Notes under the pieces: generated by a model | What the model was told of the DNA's origin: nothing | Seen by the model: only the letters and a program-made list of their open reading frames with translations | Databases searched by the model: none | Assembly (NCBI GenBank): GCA_963824085.1 | Contig: CAWGNT010000017.1 | Span: 324,044 to 388,043 of the forward strand | From: JARRNE01 sp963824085 | Lineage (GTDB): Bacteria > Pseudomonadota > Gammaproteobacteria > Chromatiales > Chromatiaceae | DNA: 64,000 bases | Reading direction: 5' to 3' | In this document: positions 1 through 8,851 of the stretch, in pieces | How positions within the stretch are numbered: the stretch's first letter is position 1 | Layout: each line of letters starts with the position of its first letter | Translations under genes and position numbers: made by a program

Positions 1-22
1 CAAAGCGCAGCGAGCCCATAAG
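1..22. repeat. Partial copy of a short dispersed palindromic repeat
   Basis: The first bases read CAAAGCGCAGCG followed by AGCCCAT. This matches the right part of a repeat whose fuller copy is at 37736-37766 (GGCAAAGCGAAGCGTGCCCA). The copy is cut by the window edge. The rest of 1-72 carries no gene that I can support. Confidence 0.45.
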
Positions 23-72
23 AGGAGAGGGCCGAGAAGGCCTGCACGCCGCCCTTCCTCCTCGGCACTTCG

Positions 73-729
73 TCACGCAGTCATCGTCTTCGCCCCTTCC
101 GCGCTCCCCAGTATCAGCACGTCCGCGGGACGGAGCGCAAAGATGCCCACCGTCACAACGCCGGCGATGTTGTTTATCGTCTGCTCGACCCGGATCGGCT
201 CCATGATCTCCAGGTTGTGAACGTCGAGAATGAGGTTGCCGTTGTCGGTGACGAAGCCGTCGCGCCAAACGGGGGTGCCGCCGAGCTTGACCAGCTCGCG
301 TGCGACGAAGCTGCGGGCCATGGGGATCACCTCCACGGGCAGCGGGAAGCGGCCGAGCATCTGCACCAGCTTTCCGGCATCGGCGATGCAGACGAAACGC
401 TTGCTGGCGGCCGCGACTATCTTCTCGCGGGTGAGGGCGCCGCCGCCTCCCTTGATGAGCTGGAGCTGATGATTGGACTCGTCCGCCCCGTCGACGTACA
501 GGTCGAGCTCGCCGGCCGCGTTCAGGTCCAGGACGGATATACCATGCCCCTTGAGCCGCTCCGTAGAAGCCTCGGAGCTGGATACCGTGCCCTCGATGCG
601 GCCTTTGACCGTGGCCAAGAAGTCGATGAAATGGTTGACGGTCGAGCCGGTGCCGACGCCGATGATTCCACCCTCGACATAGTCCAGCGCCGCCTTGGCG
701 GCCAGCTTTTTCATCTCGTCCTGGTTCAT
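73..729 (-). CDS. rpiA: Ribose-5-phosphate isomerase A
   Basis: RpiA interconverts ribose 5-phosphate and ribulose 5-phosphate in the cytosolic non-oxidative pentose phosphate pathway (and in the Calvin cycle where present). The 218-residue product matches the family length (about 219). It shows the family blocks GVGTGSTVNHFID near residues 27-39, DLYVDGADE near 78-86 and KGGGGALTREK near 92-102, where the catalytic acid and lysine lie. An upstream in-frame extension is open, but the ATG at 729 has a strong AGGAGG 7 bases upstream and agrees with the family N-terminus, so I chose it. The gene is divergent from ilvA across a repeat-bearing spacer. Confidence 0.97.
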   Translation of the reverse strand: MNQDEMKKLAAKAALDYVEGGIIGVGTGSTVNHFIDFLATVKGRIEGTVSSSEASTERLKGHGISVLDLNAAGELDLYVDGADESNHQLQLIKGGGGALTREKIVAAASKRFVCIADAGKLVQMLGRFPLPVEVIPMARSFVARELVKLGGTPVWRDGFVTDNGNLILDVHNLEIMEPIRVEQTINNIAGVVTVGIFALRPADVLILGSAEGAKTMTA

Positions 730-873
730 CTTGAGTCCTCCTGAGCGAGTTGTGCAAAGGCGCAACATCATAGCAAACCGCCTGCCCTGAGTTAGTATCT
801 GGGCCGCTGGGGCTGAGTGGGCAGGTGCAAGGGGCGGGGCGGAATGAGGTTGGAGTTGTGCTGATGGCGACGC

Positions 874-970
874 GTGGTCGCGACCGGAGGTCGCTCCTAC
901 ACCCCGGTAGGCGCGGCGCAAGATTTCTTGTCCCTGTTAGGAGCGGCCCTCTGGCCGCGACCAATCGCGG
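874..970. repeat. Inverted pair of REP-like elements
   Basis: Two related palindromes face each other between rpiA and ilvA. One reads GTCGCGACCGGAGGTCGCTC (877-896); the other reads AGGAGCGGCCCTCTGGCCGC (943-962) and continues GACC. They resemble the GTAGGAGCG...CGCGAC repeats common between genes in gammaproteobacteria. Each can fold into a short hairpin. The remaining 730-1154 spacer shows no gene; it should hold the promoters of the two divergent genes. Confidence 0.6.
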
Positions 971-1154
971 GCAAACGCTGCAGAAAGGTCTGCAGCGAGC
1001 CGTTTGCTCGGCCAGGCAGCCAGGCAGGCACTGACCAATCGGGACGCCGGCCGTGTCTGGTTGGCCAAATCAACGCATTGCAACGGCATCGCCGCGCCGA
1101 ATTGGCGTCAATCAACGCTTCCCGAGCACGTGGGACAATTTATCCGGAGCTTTC

Positions 1155-2678
1155 ATGCCCGAGGCCTACATCGAGCGGATACTGAGGGCGCGCGTCTATG
1201 ACGTCGCGCGGGAGTCGCCTCTGACGCGGGCAGGCCTGCTGTCGCGCCGCCTCGGCAACGAGGTGCTCCTCAAGCGCGAGGACCTGCAGCCCGTCTTTTC
1301 GTTCAAGCTGCGGGGCGCCTACAACAAGCTCGTCCATTTGGATGCGGAGGCGCTGGAGCGGGGTGTGATCGCCGCCTCTGCAGGCAACCATGCACAGGGC
1401 GTGGCGTTAGGGGCGGCGCGCCTCGGTATCCAGGCCACCATTGTCATGCCGCGGACCACGCCACCGATCAAGGTGCAGGCAGTGCGCCACTTGGGTGCGC
1501 GGACAGTGCTGCACGGGGACTCCTACGACGACGCCTACGCTCACGCCATGGGCCTGGCCGGCGAGCGCGGACTGACCTTCATCCACCCATTCGACGACCC
1601 GCTTGTCATTGCAGGCCAGGGAACCGTCGGCATGGAGATCCTGCGTCAGCACCCGCAGGCTCCTTACGCGATCTTCGTGCCGGTGGGCGGGGGTGGCCTG
1701 ATCGCGGGGATCGGGGCCTTTGTGAAGTACGTGCATCCGCAGGTCCGCATCATCGGAGTAGAGCCTGAGGACGCCCCGACCTTGCAGCGGGCGTTGGCGG
1801 CCGGGCGCCCGGTCGAGCTCGACCAGGTGGGCCTTTTCGCCGACGGTGTGGCTGTTCGGGTCGTCGGCAAGGAGACCTTTCGCGTCGCCAGAGAAACCGT
1901 AGATGAGGTGGTGCTCGTCGGCGCGGATGAGATCTGTGCCGCGATCAAGGACATCTTCGATGATACCCGGGGCATCGCCGAGCCCGCGGGGGCACTCGCA
2001 GTCGCCGGTCTCAAGCGTTACGTCGAGGAGCGCGGGATCCGGGACGAGCACCTTATCGCCATCGAGAGCGGGGCCAACATCAACTTCGACCGCCTGCGCC
2101 ACGTCGCGGAACGCGCCGAGCTCGGCGAGCGACGCGAGGCCCTGCTTGCGGTTGAGATCCCGGAACGTCCGGGGAGCTTCCTGGGCTTCTGCCAGGCACT
2201 GGGAAAGCGCCAGATCACAGAGTTCAACTATCGCTACGCGGACGAACGCCGCGCGCACGTGTTCGTCGGGGTCGAGCTCGCCCGCGGAGAGGAGGAGCGG
2301 CGAGAGATCATAGCGCGTCTGGAGCAGAAGCAGTTTGGTGTTGTTGATATGACCGACAACGAGACCGCCAAGCTCCACATCCGGTTCATGGTCGGTGGGA
2401 ATGCCCGGGGCGTCAGCGACGAGATGCTGATCCGATTCGAGTTTCCCGAGCGCCCCGGTGCGCTGCTCGGGTTCCTGTCGGGTCTTGGCCGACGCTGGAA
2501 TATCAGCCTGTTTCACTACCGCAATCACGGGGCGGCCTATGGCCGGGTGCTGCTGGGCATCCAGGTAGCGCCCGCTGAGCGGCCAGACCTCATGCATCTG
2601 CTAGAAGGGCTCGGGTATCGGTACTGGGAGGAGACGGACAATCCGGCGTATCGGCTATTTGCGGGGGCGAGCGGATAG
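1155..2678 (+). CDS. ilvA: Threonine dehydratase, biosynthetic
   Basis: This is the PLP enzyme that deaminates threonine to 2-oxobutanoate, the first committed step of isoleucine synthesis. The product has 507 residues (E. coli IlvA 514). The PLP lysine is K51 in SFKLRGAYN, and the phosphate-binding glycine loop is PVGGGG at 176-181. The C-terminal third has two ACT-like regulatory repeats, each starting with a (I/F)PERPG block near residues 333 and 430, as in isoleucine-inhibited forms. The ATG at 1155 has CGGAG upstream and matches the family N-terminus; a 34-codon upstream extension is open but unconvincing. Confidence 0.97.
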   Translation: MPEAYIERILRARVYDVARESPLTRAGLLSRRLGNEVLLKREDLQPVFSFKLRGAYNKLVHLDAEALERGVIAASAGNHAQGVALGAARLGIQATIVMPRTTPPIKVQAVRHLGARTVLHGDSYDDAYAHAMGLAGERGLTFIHPFDDPLVIAGQGTVGMEILRQHPQAPYAIFVPVGGGGLIAGIGAFVKYVHPQVRIIGVEPEDAPTLQRALAAGRPVELDQVGLFADGVAVRVVGKETFRVARETVDEVVLVGADEICAAIKDIFDDTRGIAEPAGALAVAGLKRYVEERGIRDEHLIAIESGANINFDRLRHVAERAELGERREALLAVEIPERPGSFLGFCQALGKRQITEFNYRYADERRAHVFVGVELARGEEERREIIARLEQKQFGVVDMTDNETAKLHIRFMVGGNARGVSDEMLIRFEFPERPGALLGFLSGLGRRWNISLFHYRNHGAAYGRVLLGIQVAPAERPDLMHLLEGLGYRYWEETDNPAYRLFAGASG

Positions 2679-2753
2679 CGGATCGCGAAGAGAGTTGCGA
2701 GGTGCGAGGAACGGGGGCCGAGGAGGAGAAACGCGGTACGCCGCGTCTTGCCT

Positions 2754-3383
2754 CTACCTCGGCGTTCGCACCACGGCCTTGTCCTTATCCCCCGGGCCTC
2801 TGTTCCATACTCCCGCCTCGGTCGCCACCCCGTCGAGCGGCACGTCCCAAACACTCGTCTCCAGCCGTTCCAGGCGCTGGCACTCGTGGGCGAGGCCGAT
2901 CAAGCGCGGACGTCGCCAGTGGCGCCGCGCTCGCAGATAGGCCAGGGTTCGGTCGTAGAATCCGCCGCCCATTCCGAGGCGGTTACAGCGCGCATCGAAG
3001 CCGACCAGCGGAACGAGCAGCAGGTCCAGTGCCCAGGCCAGGCGGACGCGGCGGTTGCGCAGGCGGGGCTCGGGAATACCGTAGACGTTCCTCGTCAGCG
3101 GACGCCCTTTGCGAGGCTCGACGAACCAGAGCTTTCGGTAGGGGTGTGCCCGAAGGACGGGAAGAAAGACGCGCTTGTGGCGGCCGTGGGCGAGGTTCAG
3201 GAGCGGGGCGGGGTCAATCTCACCGTCGTTGCTACAGTAAGCGCCGACTCGTCGGGCACGCAGGAAGATGGGGTGGCGTCCAAAGCGGCGGGCGAGCGCA
3301 AGGGCGTGCCGCCTCTGCTCCGTGGGCGATAGCGCCCGCCGTTGGGCACGCAGCTGCCGTCGGAGGCTGGTTCGAGGATTCAT
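2754..3383 (-). CDS. ygfA: 5-formyltetrahydrofolate cyclo-ligase
   Basis: This enzyme converts 5-formyl-THF to 5,10-methenyl-THF with ATP. The 209-residue protein carries the N-terminal Arg-rich start (LRRQLRAQRRAL), the GRHP/ARRVGAY region, and the family signature GMGGGFYDRTL near 138-148. It lies directly downstream of the 6S RNA gene, the same synteny as E. coli ssrS-ygfA, where both are cotranscribed. It converges with ilvA over a 75-bp spacer. Confidence 0.93.
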   Translation of the reverse strand: MNPRTSLRRQLRAQRRALSPTEQRRHALALARRFGRHPIFLRARRVGAYCSNDGEIDPAPLLNLAHGRHKRVFLPVLRAHPYRKLWFVEPRKGRPLTRNVYGIPEPRLRNRRVRLAWALDLLLVPLVGFDARCNRLGMGGGFYDRTLAYLRARRHWRRPRLIGLAHECQRLERLETSVWDVPLDGVATEAGVWNRGPGDKDKAVVRTPR

Positions 3384-3394
3384 CGATGAGGAGG

Positions 3395-3590
3395 AGGGAC
3401 ATCCCCCGCATGTGTCGGTGTCGGCCTTTGTTCTTGAACCGTTCGGTTCAAGTGGGGGCGATCGATGTCGCTTCAGGCTTCCCGCTCGCAGGCGGACATG
3501 CGCAACGGCTCCACTTACTCGCCCCCGGGGTATGGATTAGGCTCAAGAAAATACCCAGGCCGTTTTCGAGCACCGCAGGGGATGTCTTAG
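3395..3590 (-). ncRNA. ssrS: 6S RNA
   Basis: 6S RNA binds the sigma70 RNA polymerase holoenzyme. The minus strand between zapA and ygfA, the standard ssrS position, holds a long imperfect hairpin of about 195 nt. The closing stem pairs GACATCCCCTGCG (3574-3586) with TGCGGGGGATGTC (3398-3410). The conserved near-palindrome TTGAACCGAACGGTTCAAG sits in the 3' arm, as in E. coli 6S (TTGAACC...GGTTCAAG), and GAAGCCTGAAGC resembles the E. coli central region. The exact ends are estimated from the closing stem. Confidence 0.88.
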
Positions 3591-3597
3591 AAACAGG

Positions 3598-3927
3598 CTA
3601 TACCGATTCGCTCGGCGCGTCCAGCTCCCTATGCGTCGCCAGTGCCTCGCCGAGCTGCTGCTGCACAGCAAGCAGGCGGCGCTCCGTCTCGCCGTCCCCT
3701 TTGCTATCGCTCTGCTTGGACTGAAGCAGCTCGTAGGTGATGTTCAGGGCCGCCATGACCGCGATGCGGTCACTTCCGATCACCCGCCCGGTCTGGCGGA
3801 TTTCACGCATGCGCTGGTCCAGGAAACGCGCGGACTCAATGAGTCCTTCCTGCTCCTCCGGCTGACAGGCGACGCGGTACTCCTTGTCGAGGATGCGAAC
3901 GGTGACCGGGATGGGTTCCTGGCTCAC
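3598..3927 (-). CDS. zapA: Cell division protein ZapA
   Basis: ZapA promotes FtsZ bundling at the Z ring. The 109-residue protein has the typical N-terminal beta-sheet segment (VTVRILDKEYRV), then ESARFLDQRMREIR and RIAVMAALNITYELL, followed by a coiled-coil tail. The start is GTG and overlaps the stop of the upstream ZapB-like gene as GTGA, so the two are probably translationally coupled. It precedes 6S RNA and ygfA in the usual order. Confidence 0.93.
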   Translation of the reverse strand: MSQEPIPVTVRILDKEYRVACQPEEQEGLIESARFLDQRMREIRQTGRVIGSDRIAVMAALNITYELLQSKQSDSKGDGETERRLLAVQQQLGEALATHRELDAPSESV

Positions 3928-4133
3928 AGCCCTTCCTCCATCGACTTGAGACGGGAGATCATGGACTCAACACGGTTGCGCGCCAGCTCCGTCTTCTCGA
4001 TGAGCTCCGCGCGTTCTGAGACGAGGCTCTCCTGGCGGGTGCGCAGAGAGGTGTTCTCGTCTCGCAGTTGACGGCAGGTGCGGATCAGCTCCTCCACCTG
4101 ATGTTCCAAGGTGTCGAGGTCGAAGTTCGGCAC
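3924..4133 (-). CDS. Small coiled-coil ZapB-like protein (TIGR02449 type)
   Basis: This is a 69-residue acidic coiled coil (heptads in LEHQVEELIRTCRQLRDEN and onward) of the type found just upstream of zapA in many gammaproteobacteria. A cell-division role with ZapA is inferred from position. I chose the GTG at 4133 (VPNFDLDTLEHQ) because it gives the family length and has a GGGGAAG 8 bases upstream. An ATG at 4208 would give 94 residues but would leave only 60 bp for two divergent promoters. Confidence 0.75.
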   Translation of the reverse strand: MPNFDLDTLEHQVEELIRTCRQLRDENTSLRTRQESLVSERAELIEKTELARNRVESMISRLKSMEEGL

Positions 4134-4268
4134 AGGATCTGCTTCCCCCAGGCTAATTCGCCGCACTATAGAAGGCAACATGCCCAGGGTCAATCCGTTG
4201 TATGCCATGTTATGATCGATCCAAGTCCGAAGCCCTTGCCTGGACGCCTAACTGCAAGGATTCCCAAC

Positions 4269-4820
4269 ATGGATCCCGCGACCGATTTTCAGCAGCTCAC
4301 CGAGCGCCTCGCCGTCTCGGAGCTGACCCCGAGCGTATCGGAGGCGCACGGGATGCTGTGCGGGCTCATCTGTGCCGGGCATCCCGACGCGGAAGGGGCA
4401 TGGATGGAGGAAGTCCTTCGCGGCACGGATCCGGGAGATCTCCTGGTCCAGGAGTGTCGTCTCTCCCTGCGCACACTGGCACGGACAACGCGCGAGGAGA
4501 TCGACGGTCCAGGCCTTGGTTTCGCTCCTCTCCTGCCTGGCGAGGACACACCCCTGGCTGAGCGCGCCGTCGGGCTCTACGATTGGACGCGGGGTTTCCT
4601 TTACGGACTCGGTGTGGCTGGTGTGGACGAGAAGGACCTCTCCGAGCAGACTCGGGAGATCTTTCGGGACTTTGCCGCCATCACGCATCTGGATCTGGAC
4701 GGGCTCAGGGACGAGACAGAGGAAGGCGAGGAGGCGCTGATGGAGCTCGAGGAGTTCATCTGGGTGGCGGCCATGCTGGTCTACGACGAGCGCGGCCACC
4801 GCGAGGCGACGTCGGCCTGA
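4269..4820 (+). CDS. ygfB: UPF0149 family protein YgfB
   Basis: The 183-residue acidic protein belongs to the YgfB/YecA (UPF0149) family, with EAHGMLCGLICAGH near residues 25-38 and FLYGLGVAG near 110. YgfB homologues sit next to pepP and ubiH in many gammaproteobacteria, and in Pseudomonas YgfB affects transcription. The exact role here is not evident from sequence. It starts the plus-strand operon ygfB-pepP-ubiH-ubiI; its TGA overlaps the pepP ATG. Confidence 0.92.
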   Translation: MDPATDFQQLTERLAVSELTPSVSEAHGMLCGLICAGHPDAEGAWMEEVLRGTDPGDLLVQECRLSLRTLARTTREEIDGPGLGFAPLLPGEDTPLAERAVGLYDWTRGFLYGLGVAGVDEKDLSEQTREIFRDFAAITHLDLDGLRDETEEGEEALMELEEFIWVAAMLVYDERGHREATSA

Positions 4821-6139
4821 TGTCCGCGGCCGAGCTCAGGCGCCGGCGCCGCCGGCTCGCCGCGGCCATGCGGGCCCCCGCCGTTGCCATCCTCTCCGCC
4901 GCGTCGGAGGTAGTCCGCAACCGAGACGTCCACTACCCGTTCCGTCAAGACAGCGATTTCCACTACCTGACCGGCTTTCCCGAGCCGGACGCCCTGGCCG
5001 TATTGGCCCCAGGGCGGAAGGAGGGCGAGTACCTCTTGTTCTGCCGGCCCCACGATGAGCAAAAGGAGCTGTGGGAGGGGCGCCGGGCGGGCATCGAAGG
5101 GGCTAGGGAGCACTACGGGGCCGACCAGGCCCACGCGATCGAGGAGGCAGACGAGCTGCTGCCCAAGCTCCTGGAGAACTGCGAACGGCTTTACTACCCG
5201 CTGGGGTGGAATGCGGACCTCGACGGCCGGGTGATGCACTGGGTCAATCTGGTCCGGGGCAAGGCCAGGAGCGGTGTAAGGGCGCCGGTGGAGCTCGTCG
5301 CGCTCGACCGTCTGGTGCACGAGCAGCGCTTGGTAAAGAGCAAGCACGAGCTTCGGATCATGCGCAAGGCCGCGCACATTTCGGCGGGTGCGCACCGCGA
5401 GGTGATGCGCCTTTGCCGACCAGGCACGTGGGAGTATGAGCTCGAGGCCGCGTTCGTTCACGCCTGTGCCGTCCACGGCGGGCGCTTCCAGGCCTATCCC
5501 CCCATTGTAGGGAGCGGTGCCAATGCCTGTGTTCTGCATTACGTGGACAACCGCCATCAGCTCAGGGACGGTGACCTCGTGCTGATAGACGCCGGCTGCG
5601 AGTACGCGGGCTACGCCTCCGATATCACCCGTACCTTCCCGGTCAATGGCCGCTTCAGTGCGCCCCAGCAGGAGCTCTACGAACTGGTGCTCGCCGCCCA
5701 GGCGGCCGCGATCAAGAAGGCGCGGCCCGGCAACCGCTGGGACGACCCGCACATGGCCGCGGTACGCGTCCTCACCCGCGGCCTGGTCGAGCTGGGTCTG
5801 CTGGAAGGGACAAAGAAGGCCGTCCCGAAGCTGATCAAGGAAGAGAAGTACAAGCCCTTTTACATGCACCGCACCGGGCATTGGCTCGGGATGGACGTCC
5901 ATGACGTCGGCGACTACAAGGTGGAGGGGGAATGGCGTCAGCTCGAGCCCGGGATGGTGATCACCGTCGAGCCTGGACTCTACGTCCCAGGGGACAAGGA
6001 CGAGGTCCCGGAACGCTACCGTAACATCGGCATCCGGATCGAGGACGATGTTGTCATCACGGCGGACGGCAACGAGGTGCTGTCGGCCAACGCTCCCAAG
6101 ACAGTGGCGGACATCGAGTCGTGGATGAGTACGACATAG
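4820..6139 (+). CDS. pepP: Xaa-Pro aminopeptidase P
   Basis: This cytosolic dinuclear-manganese peptidase removes N-terminal residues before proline. The product has 439 residues (E. coli 441). The N-terminal creatinase-like domain is followed by a pita-bread domain with the metal ligands: Asp in LIDAGCEY near 257, Asp in YASDITRT near 268, His in RTGHWLG near 353, Glu in TVEPGLYV near 384 and Glu in IRIEDD near 408. It begins at ATGT overlapping the ygfB stop and ends 19 bases inside ubiH, so it is part of a tight operon. Confidence 0.97.
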   Translation: MSAAELRRRRRRLAAAMRAPAVAILSAASEVVRNRDVHYPFRQDSDFHYLTGFPEPDALAVLAPGRKEGEYLLFCRPHDEQKELWEGRRAGIEGAREHYGADQAHAIEEADELLPKLLENCERLYYPLGWNADLDGRVMHWVNLVRGKARSGVRAPVELVALDRLVHEQRLVKSKHELRIMRKAAHISAGAHREVMRLCRPGTWEYELEAAFVHACAVHGGRFQAYPPIVGSGANACVLHYVDNRHQLRDGDLVLIDAGCEYAGYASDITRTFPVNGRFSAPQQELYELVLAAQAAAIKKARPGNRWDDPHMAAVRVLTRGLVELGLLEGTKKAVPKLIKEEKYKPFYMHRTGHWLGMDVHDVGDYKVEGEWRQLEPGMVITVEPGLYVPGDKDEVPERYRNIGIRIEDDVVITADGNEVLSANAPKTVADIESWMSTT

Positions 6140-7344
6140 TCATCGTCGGCGGGGGCCTGGTTGGGGGCAGTTTGGCCTGTGCCCTTGCGCCCACGGGCCT
6201 CCGTATCTGTGTGGTGGAGGCGGTGGCGGCGGAGGCCGCCGAGCAGCCAAGCTACGACGAGCGGGTTATCGCGCTCTCGTGGGGCAGCCGCTGTATCCTG
6301 GAGGGCATTGGCCTGTGGTCGGATGTCGTGGCGGAGGTGACGCCCATTCACCGGATTCACGTCTCGGATCGTGGTCATTTCGGCTTCGCACACTTGGACT
6401 GCCGGGACGAGGGTGTCGAGGCATTGGGCTATGTGGCTCCTGCGCGCCTGCTCGGGCGTGTCATTCGGGACGGCCTCACGCGCGTCGAGCTCCTTTGTCC
6501 AGCGCGGCTGCTGGACGTTCGGGTCCATCCCGAGTGGGCGGACTTGGAGGTAGTGGTGGAGGGAGAGTCCAGACTCATCCGAGCCAGGCTGGTCGTGGCC
6601 GCCGACGGCGGCGAGTCGGGCGTACGTCACCGCCTCGGGCTCGCCGCGCGCGAACGCCCCTACAGCCACGATGCGGTGATAACCACAGTGACCGTGGACC
6701 GCCCGCAGCCGGGCGTGGCCTTCGAGCGTTTCACCGATCGGGGGCCGCTCGCCATGCTGCCCATGGCCGGCGGACGTTACTCCGTGGTCTGGACCGTGCG
6801 TGAGGGCGAGAGTGCCGAGATCCTGCGGCTGACCGACGCGGAGCTTCTGACCCGGCTGCAGGCCCGTTTCGGCTATCGTCTGGGACGATTCACTCGTCCC
6901 GGGCGACGCGCGGCCTATCCCCTCAAGCTTGTCTTGGCGCGGGAGACGGTACACCACCGTCTCGTCCTTGTCGGCAATGCGGCCCATACCCTCCACCCGG
7001 TGGCGGGTCAGGGCCTGAATCTGGGCCTGCGAGACGTCGCAGCCCTGGCGGAGGTCATTGGGAACGCCGCACGCAGAGGCGCTGATCCGGGCCGGCCGGA
7101 GGTGCTAACGGCCTACCGACGGCTGCGCGGGCGCGACCAGGCCGGGGTTGCTGTTCTCACCGACGCCCTCGCCCGGCTCTTCGTCAACCCCTGGCTTCCG
7201 GTGCGCGTGGCGCGCGACCTCGGGATGCTTGGCATCGACCTGGTTCCGGGGCTTCGGCAGGCGCTTTCCCGGCGCTTCATGGGGCTGGACGCAAGCCGGC
7301 CGCGGCTCGCGCGCGGGCTGCCCCTGAGTGCGGGCCATGGTTGA
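6121..7344 (+). CDS. ubiH: 2-octaprenyl-6-methoxyphenyl hydroxylase
   Basis: This FAD monooxygenase acts in ubiquinone ring hydroxylation. The 407-residue protein begins with the dinucleotide fold VIVGGGLVGGSLA (residues 7-19). It carries the conserved VVAADGGESGVR block and the second FAD motif LVGNAAHTLHPVAGQGLNLG near 283-302; the usual GD of this motif is GN here. The start is GTG at 6121, overlapping the 3' end of pepP. UbiH is assigned over UbiI/UbiF by synteny (pepP-ubiH-ubiI). Confidence 0.93.
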   Translation: MDEYDIVIVGGGLVGGSLACALAPTGLRICVVEAVAAEAAEQPSYDERVIALSWGSRCILEGIGLWSDVVAEVTPIHRIHVSDRGHFGFAHLDCRDEGVEALGYVAPARLLGRVIRDGLTRVELLCPARLLDVRVHPEWADLEVVVEGESRLIRARLVVAADGGESGVRHRLGLAARERPYSHDAVITTVTVDRPQPGVAFERFTDRGPLAMLPMAGGRYSVVWTVREGESAEILRLTDAELLTRLQARFGYRLGRFTRPGRRAAYPLKLVLARETVHHRLVLVGNAAHTLHPVAGQGLNLGLRDVAALAEVIGNAARRGADPGRPEVLTAYRRLRGRDQAGVAVLTDALARLFVNPWLPVRVARDLGMLGIDLVPGLRQALSRRFMGLDASRPRLARGLPLSAGHG

Positions 7345-7351
7345 GCAGGCG

Positions 7352-8554
7352 ATGAGCTTCGATCTGACCGTCGTCGGAGGGGGCATGGTCGGCGCGGCCC
7401 TAGCCTGCGCCTGCGCGGGTAAAGGCTGGCGGATCGCCGTGATTGAACCTCGAGAGCCCGAGCGCAGCTGGCCCGTCGGCGAGGTCGATTTGCGCGTCTC
7501 GGCTCTCAATCGTGCGAGTCAGCGAATCCTGGCCCGGTTAGGAGTGTGGGGACGCATCCTGGAGCTGGGGGCATGTCCTTACCGGGAGATGCACGTCTGG
7601 GACGCGGTTGGGCGGGGCAGTATCCACTTCGACAGCGCGGACCTCGGCGAGCCGGATCTCGGCCACATCGTGGAGAACCGTGTCATCCAGCTCGCCTTGT
7701 GGGAGCGGCTAGAGCAGTCAGCCGACGTTACCCTGCTCTGTCCCGCCGCCGTGGGCGAGCTCGTACTTGGACCGGAGGCAGCGCTGCTGCACTTGCGCGA
7801 TGACCGCCGGGTCTCCACCGCGCTCCTGGTAGGAGCGGACGGCCGCGACTCCCTGGTGCGCGACCGAGCGGGCATCGCCGTCCGCGGATGGGCGTACGAT
7901 CAGCAGGCGATCGTCGCCAACGTGGGGGTCGAGCACTGGCACCAGGAGACCGCATGGCAGCGCTTTCTGCCGACAGGCCCCCTCGCATTCCTGCCCCTGC
8001 TCGACGGGCGCTGCGCCGTAGTCTGGTCTGCGGCCGGGTCAAGGGCCCAGGAGCTTCTGAGGCTCGACGAGGCGGGCTTTCGCGTTGCCCTCGAGGAAGC
8101 CTTCGAGCATCGACTGGGGGCGATCCGCGCGGTCGGGCCGCGCGCCTCGTTTCCGCTCAGGCTGCAGCATGCGGAGCACTATGTGCTGCCGCGGCTGGCG
8201 CTCGTTGGCGATGCAGCCCACGCGGTACATCCCCTGGCGGGTCAGGGCGTGAACCTCGGGTTGATGGACGCGGCGGAGCTGACGGCGGCGCTCGAGGCGG
8301 CTCGCGTAAGGGAACGCGACCTTGGCGGACTGTGGGCACTGCGTCGCTATGAGCGCGCCCGGCGCGGCGAGAACACCCTGATGCTGGCGGCGATGGACGG
8401 CATCAAGCGCCTTTTCAGCAACCGCATCCTGCCGGTCGCGGCCGCTCGCAGCGCGGGCCTTGCCTTTGTTGACCGGATGGCACCGGCGAAGCACCTGTTC
8501 ATGCGGCAGGCACTGGGCCTGGGGGACGGGCTTCCACCCCTCGCGCGGCCCTGA
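7352..8554 (+). CDS. ubiI: UbiH/UbiF/VisC-type ubiquinone hydroxylase (UbiI-like)
   Basis: This is a second flavin hydroxylase of the COQ6 family, 400 residues as in E. coli UbiI. It has LTVVGGGMVGAALACA at 5-20, LVGADGRDSLVR in mid-protein and LVGDAAHAVHPLAGQGVNLG near 281-300. Position after ubiH suggests C5-hydroxylation of the ubiquinone ring, but family members differ in regiospecificity, so UbiI is an inference. The ATG at 7352 follows GAGCAGG; an in-frame ATG at 7337 overlapping the ubiH stop is also possible. Confidence 0.88.
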   Translation: MSFDLTVVGGGMVGAALACACAGKGWRIAVIEPREPERSWPVGEVDLRVSALNRASQRILARLGVWGRILELGACPYREMHVWDAVGRGSIHFDSADLGEPDLGHIVENRVIQLALWERLEQSADVTLLCPAAVGELVLGPEAALLHLRDDRRVSTALLVGADGRDSLVRDRAGIAVRGWAYDQQAIVANVGVEHWHQETAWQRFLPTGPLAFLPLLDGRCAVVWSAAGSRAQELLRLDEAGFRVALEEAFEHRLGAIRAVGPRASFPLRLQHAEHYVLPRLALVGDAAHAVHPLAGQGVNLGLMDAAELTAALEAARVRERDLGGLWALRRYERARRGENTLMLAAMDGIKRLFSNRILPVAAARSAGLAFVDRMAPAKHLFMRQALGLGDGLPPLARP

Positions 8555-8851
8555 AAGAAGAGCTTGGCGCCGAGCTCAGCAGGTACGCTGGGGTCGGCTA
8601 CGGGGTCGCGGGGCCTGCCGTGGAACATGCCGTTCTCACTCGAGTTTTTGTCTTTTTGGGGGCCGCCCAGCACCCCACCCGTTGCAGCAAGCCCCGGCCG
8701 AGGTTCGACGGATAGTGAATTAGCAAATTAGGAAATTCCATACGGATATCCAAGTTTTGGATTAGGACCTGCCAGCTTCTTTTGGCTACTCTTAGGGGCT
8801 GGCAGTCCCCGGCGCCGTCCGGTGCGTGCCCACCCTCGCAATGTTCCGCTC
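8555..8851. other. Intergenic region with one hairpin, no gene seen
   Basis: This spacer is poorer in coding signal than its flanks. It has an A/T-rich stretch at about 8715-8762 and an 8-bp stem, CTGCCAGC (8769-8776) with GCTGGCAG (8798-8805), just before the next gene. No T-run follows the stem, so I do not call a terminator. Confidence 0.4.

Noticed and set aside
1407..2597. Long minus-strand open frame opposite ilvA (396 codons)
   Set aside because: It is a shadow of ilvA in high-GC DNA with no start signal and no family resemblance. Similar long shadows opposite hppA, hisD and pepP were dropped for the same reason.
7826..7862. GTAGGAGCGGACGGCCGCGAC-like sequence resembling the REP unit of 943-970
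   Set aside because: It lies inside ubiI and encodes the conserved LVGADGRDS motif of the FAD hydroxylase family, so the likeness is coincidental.
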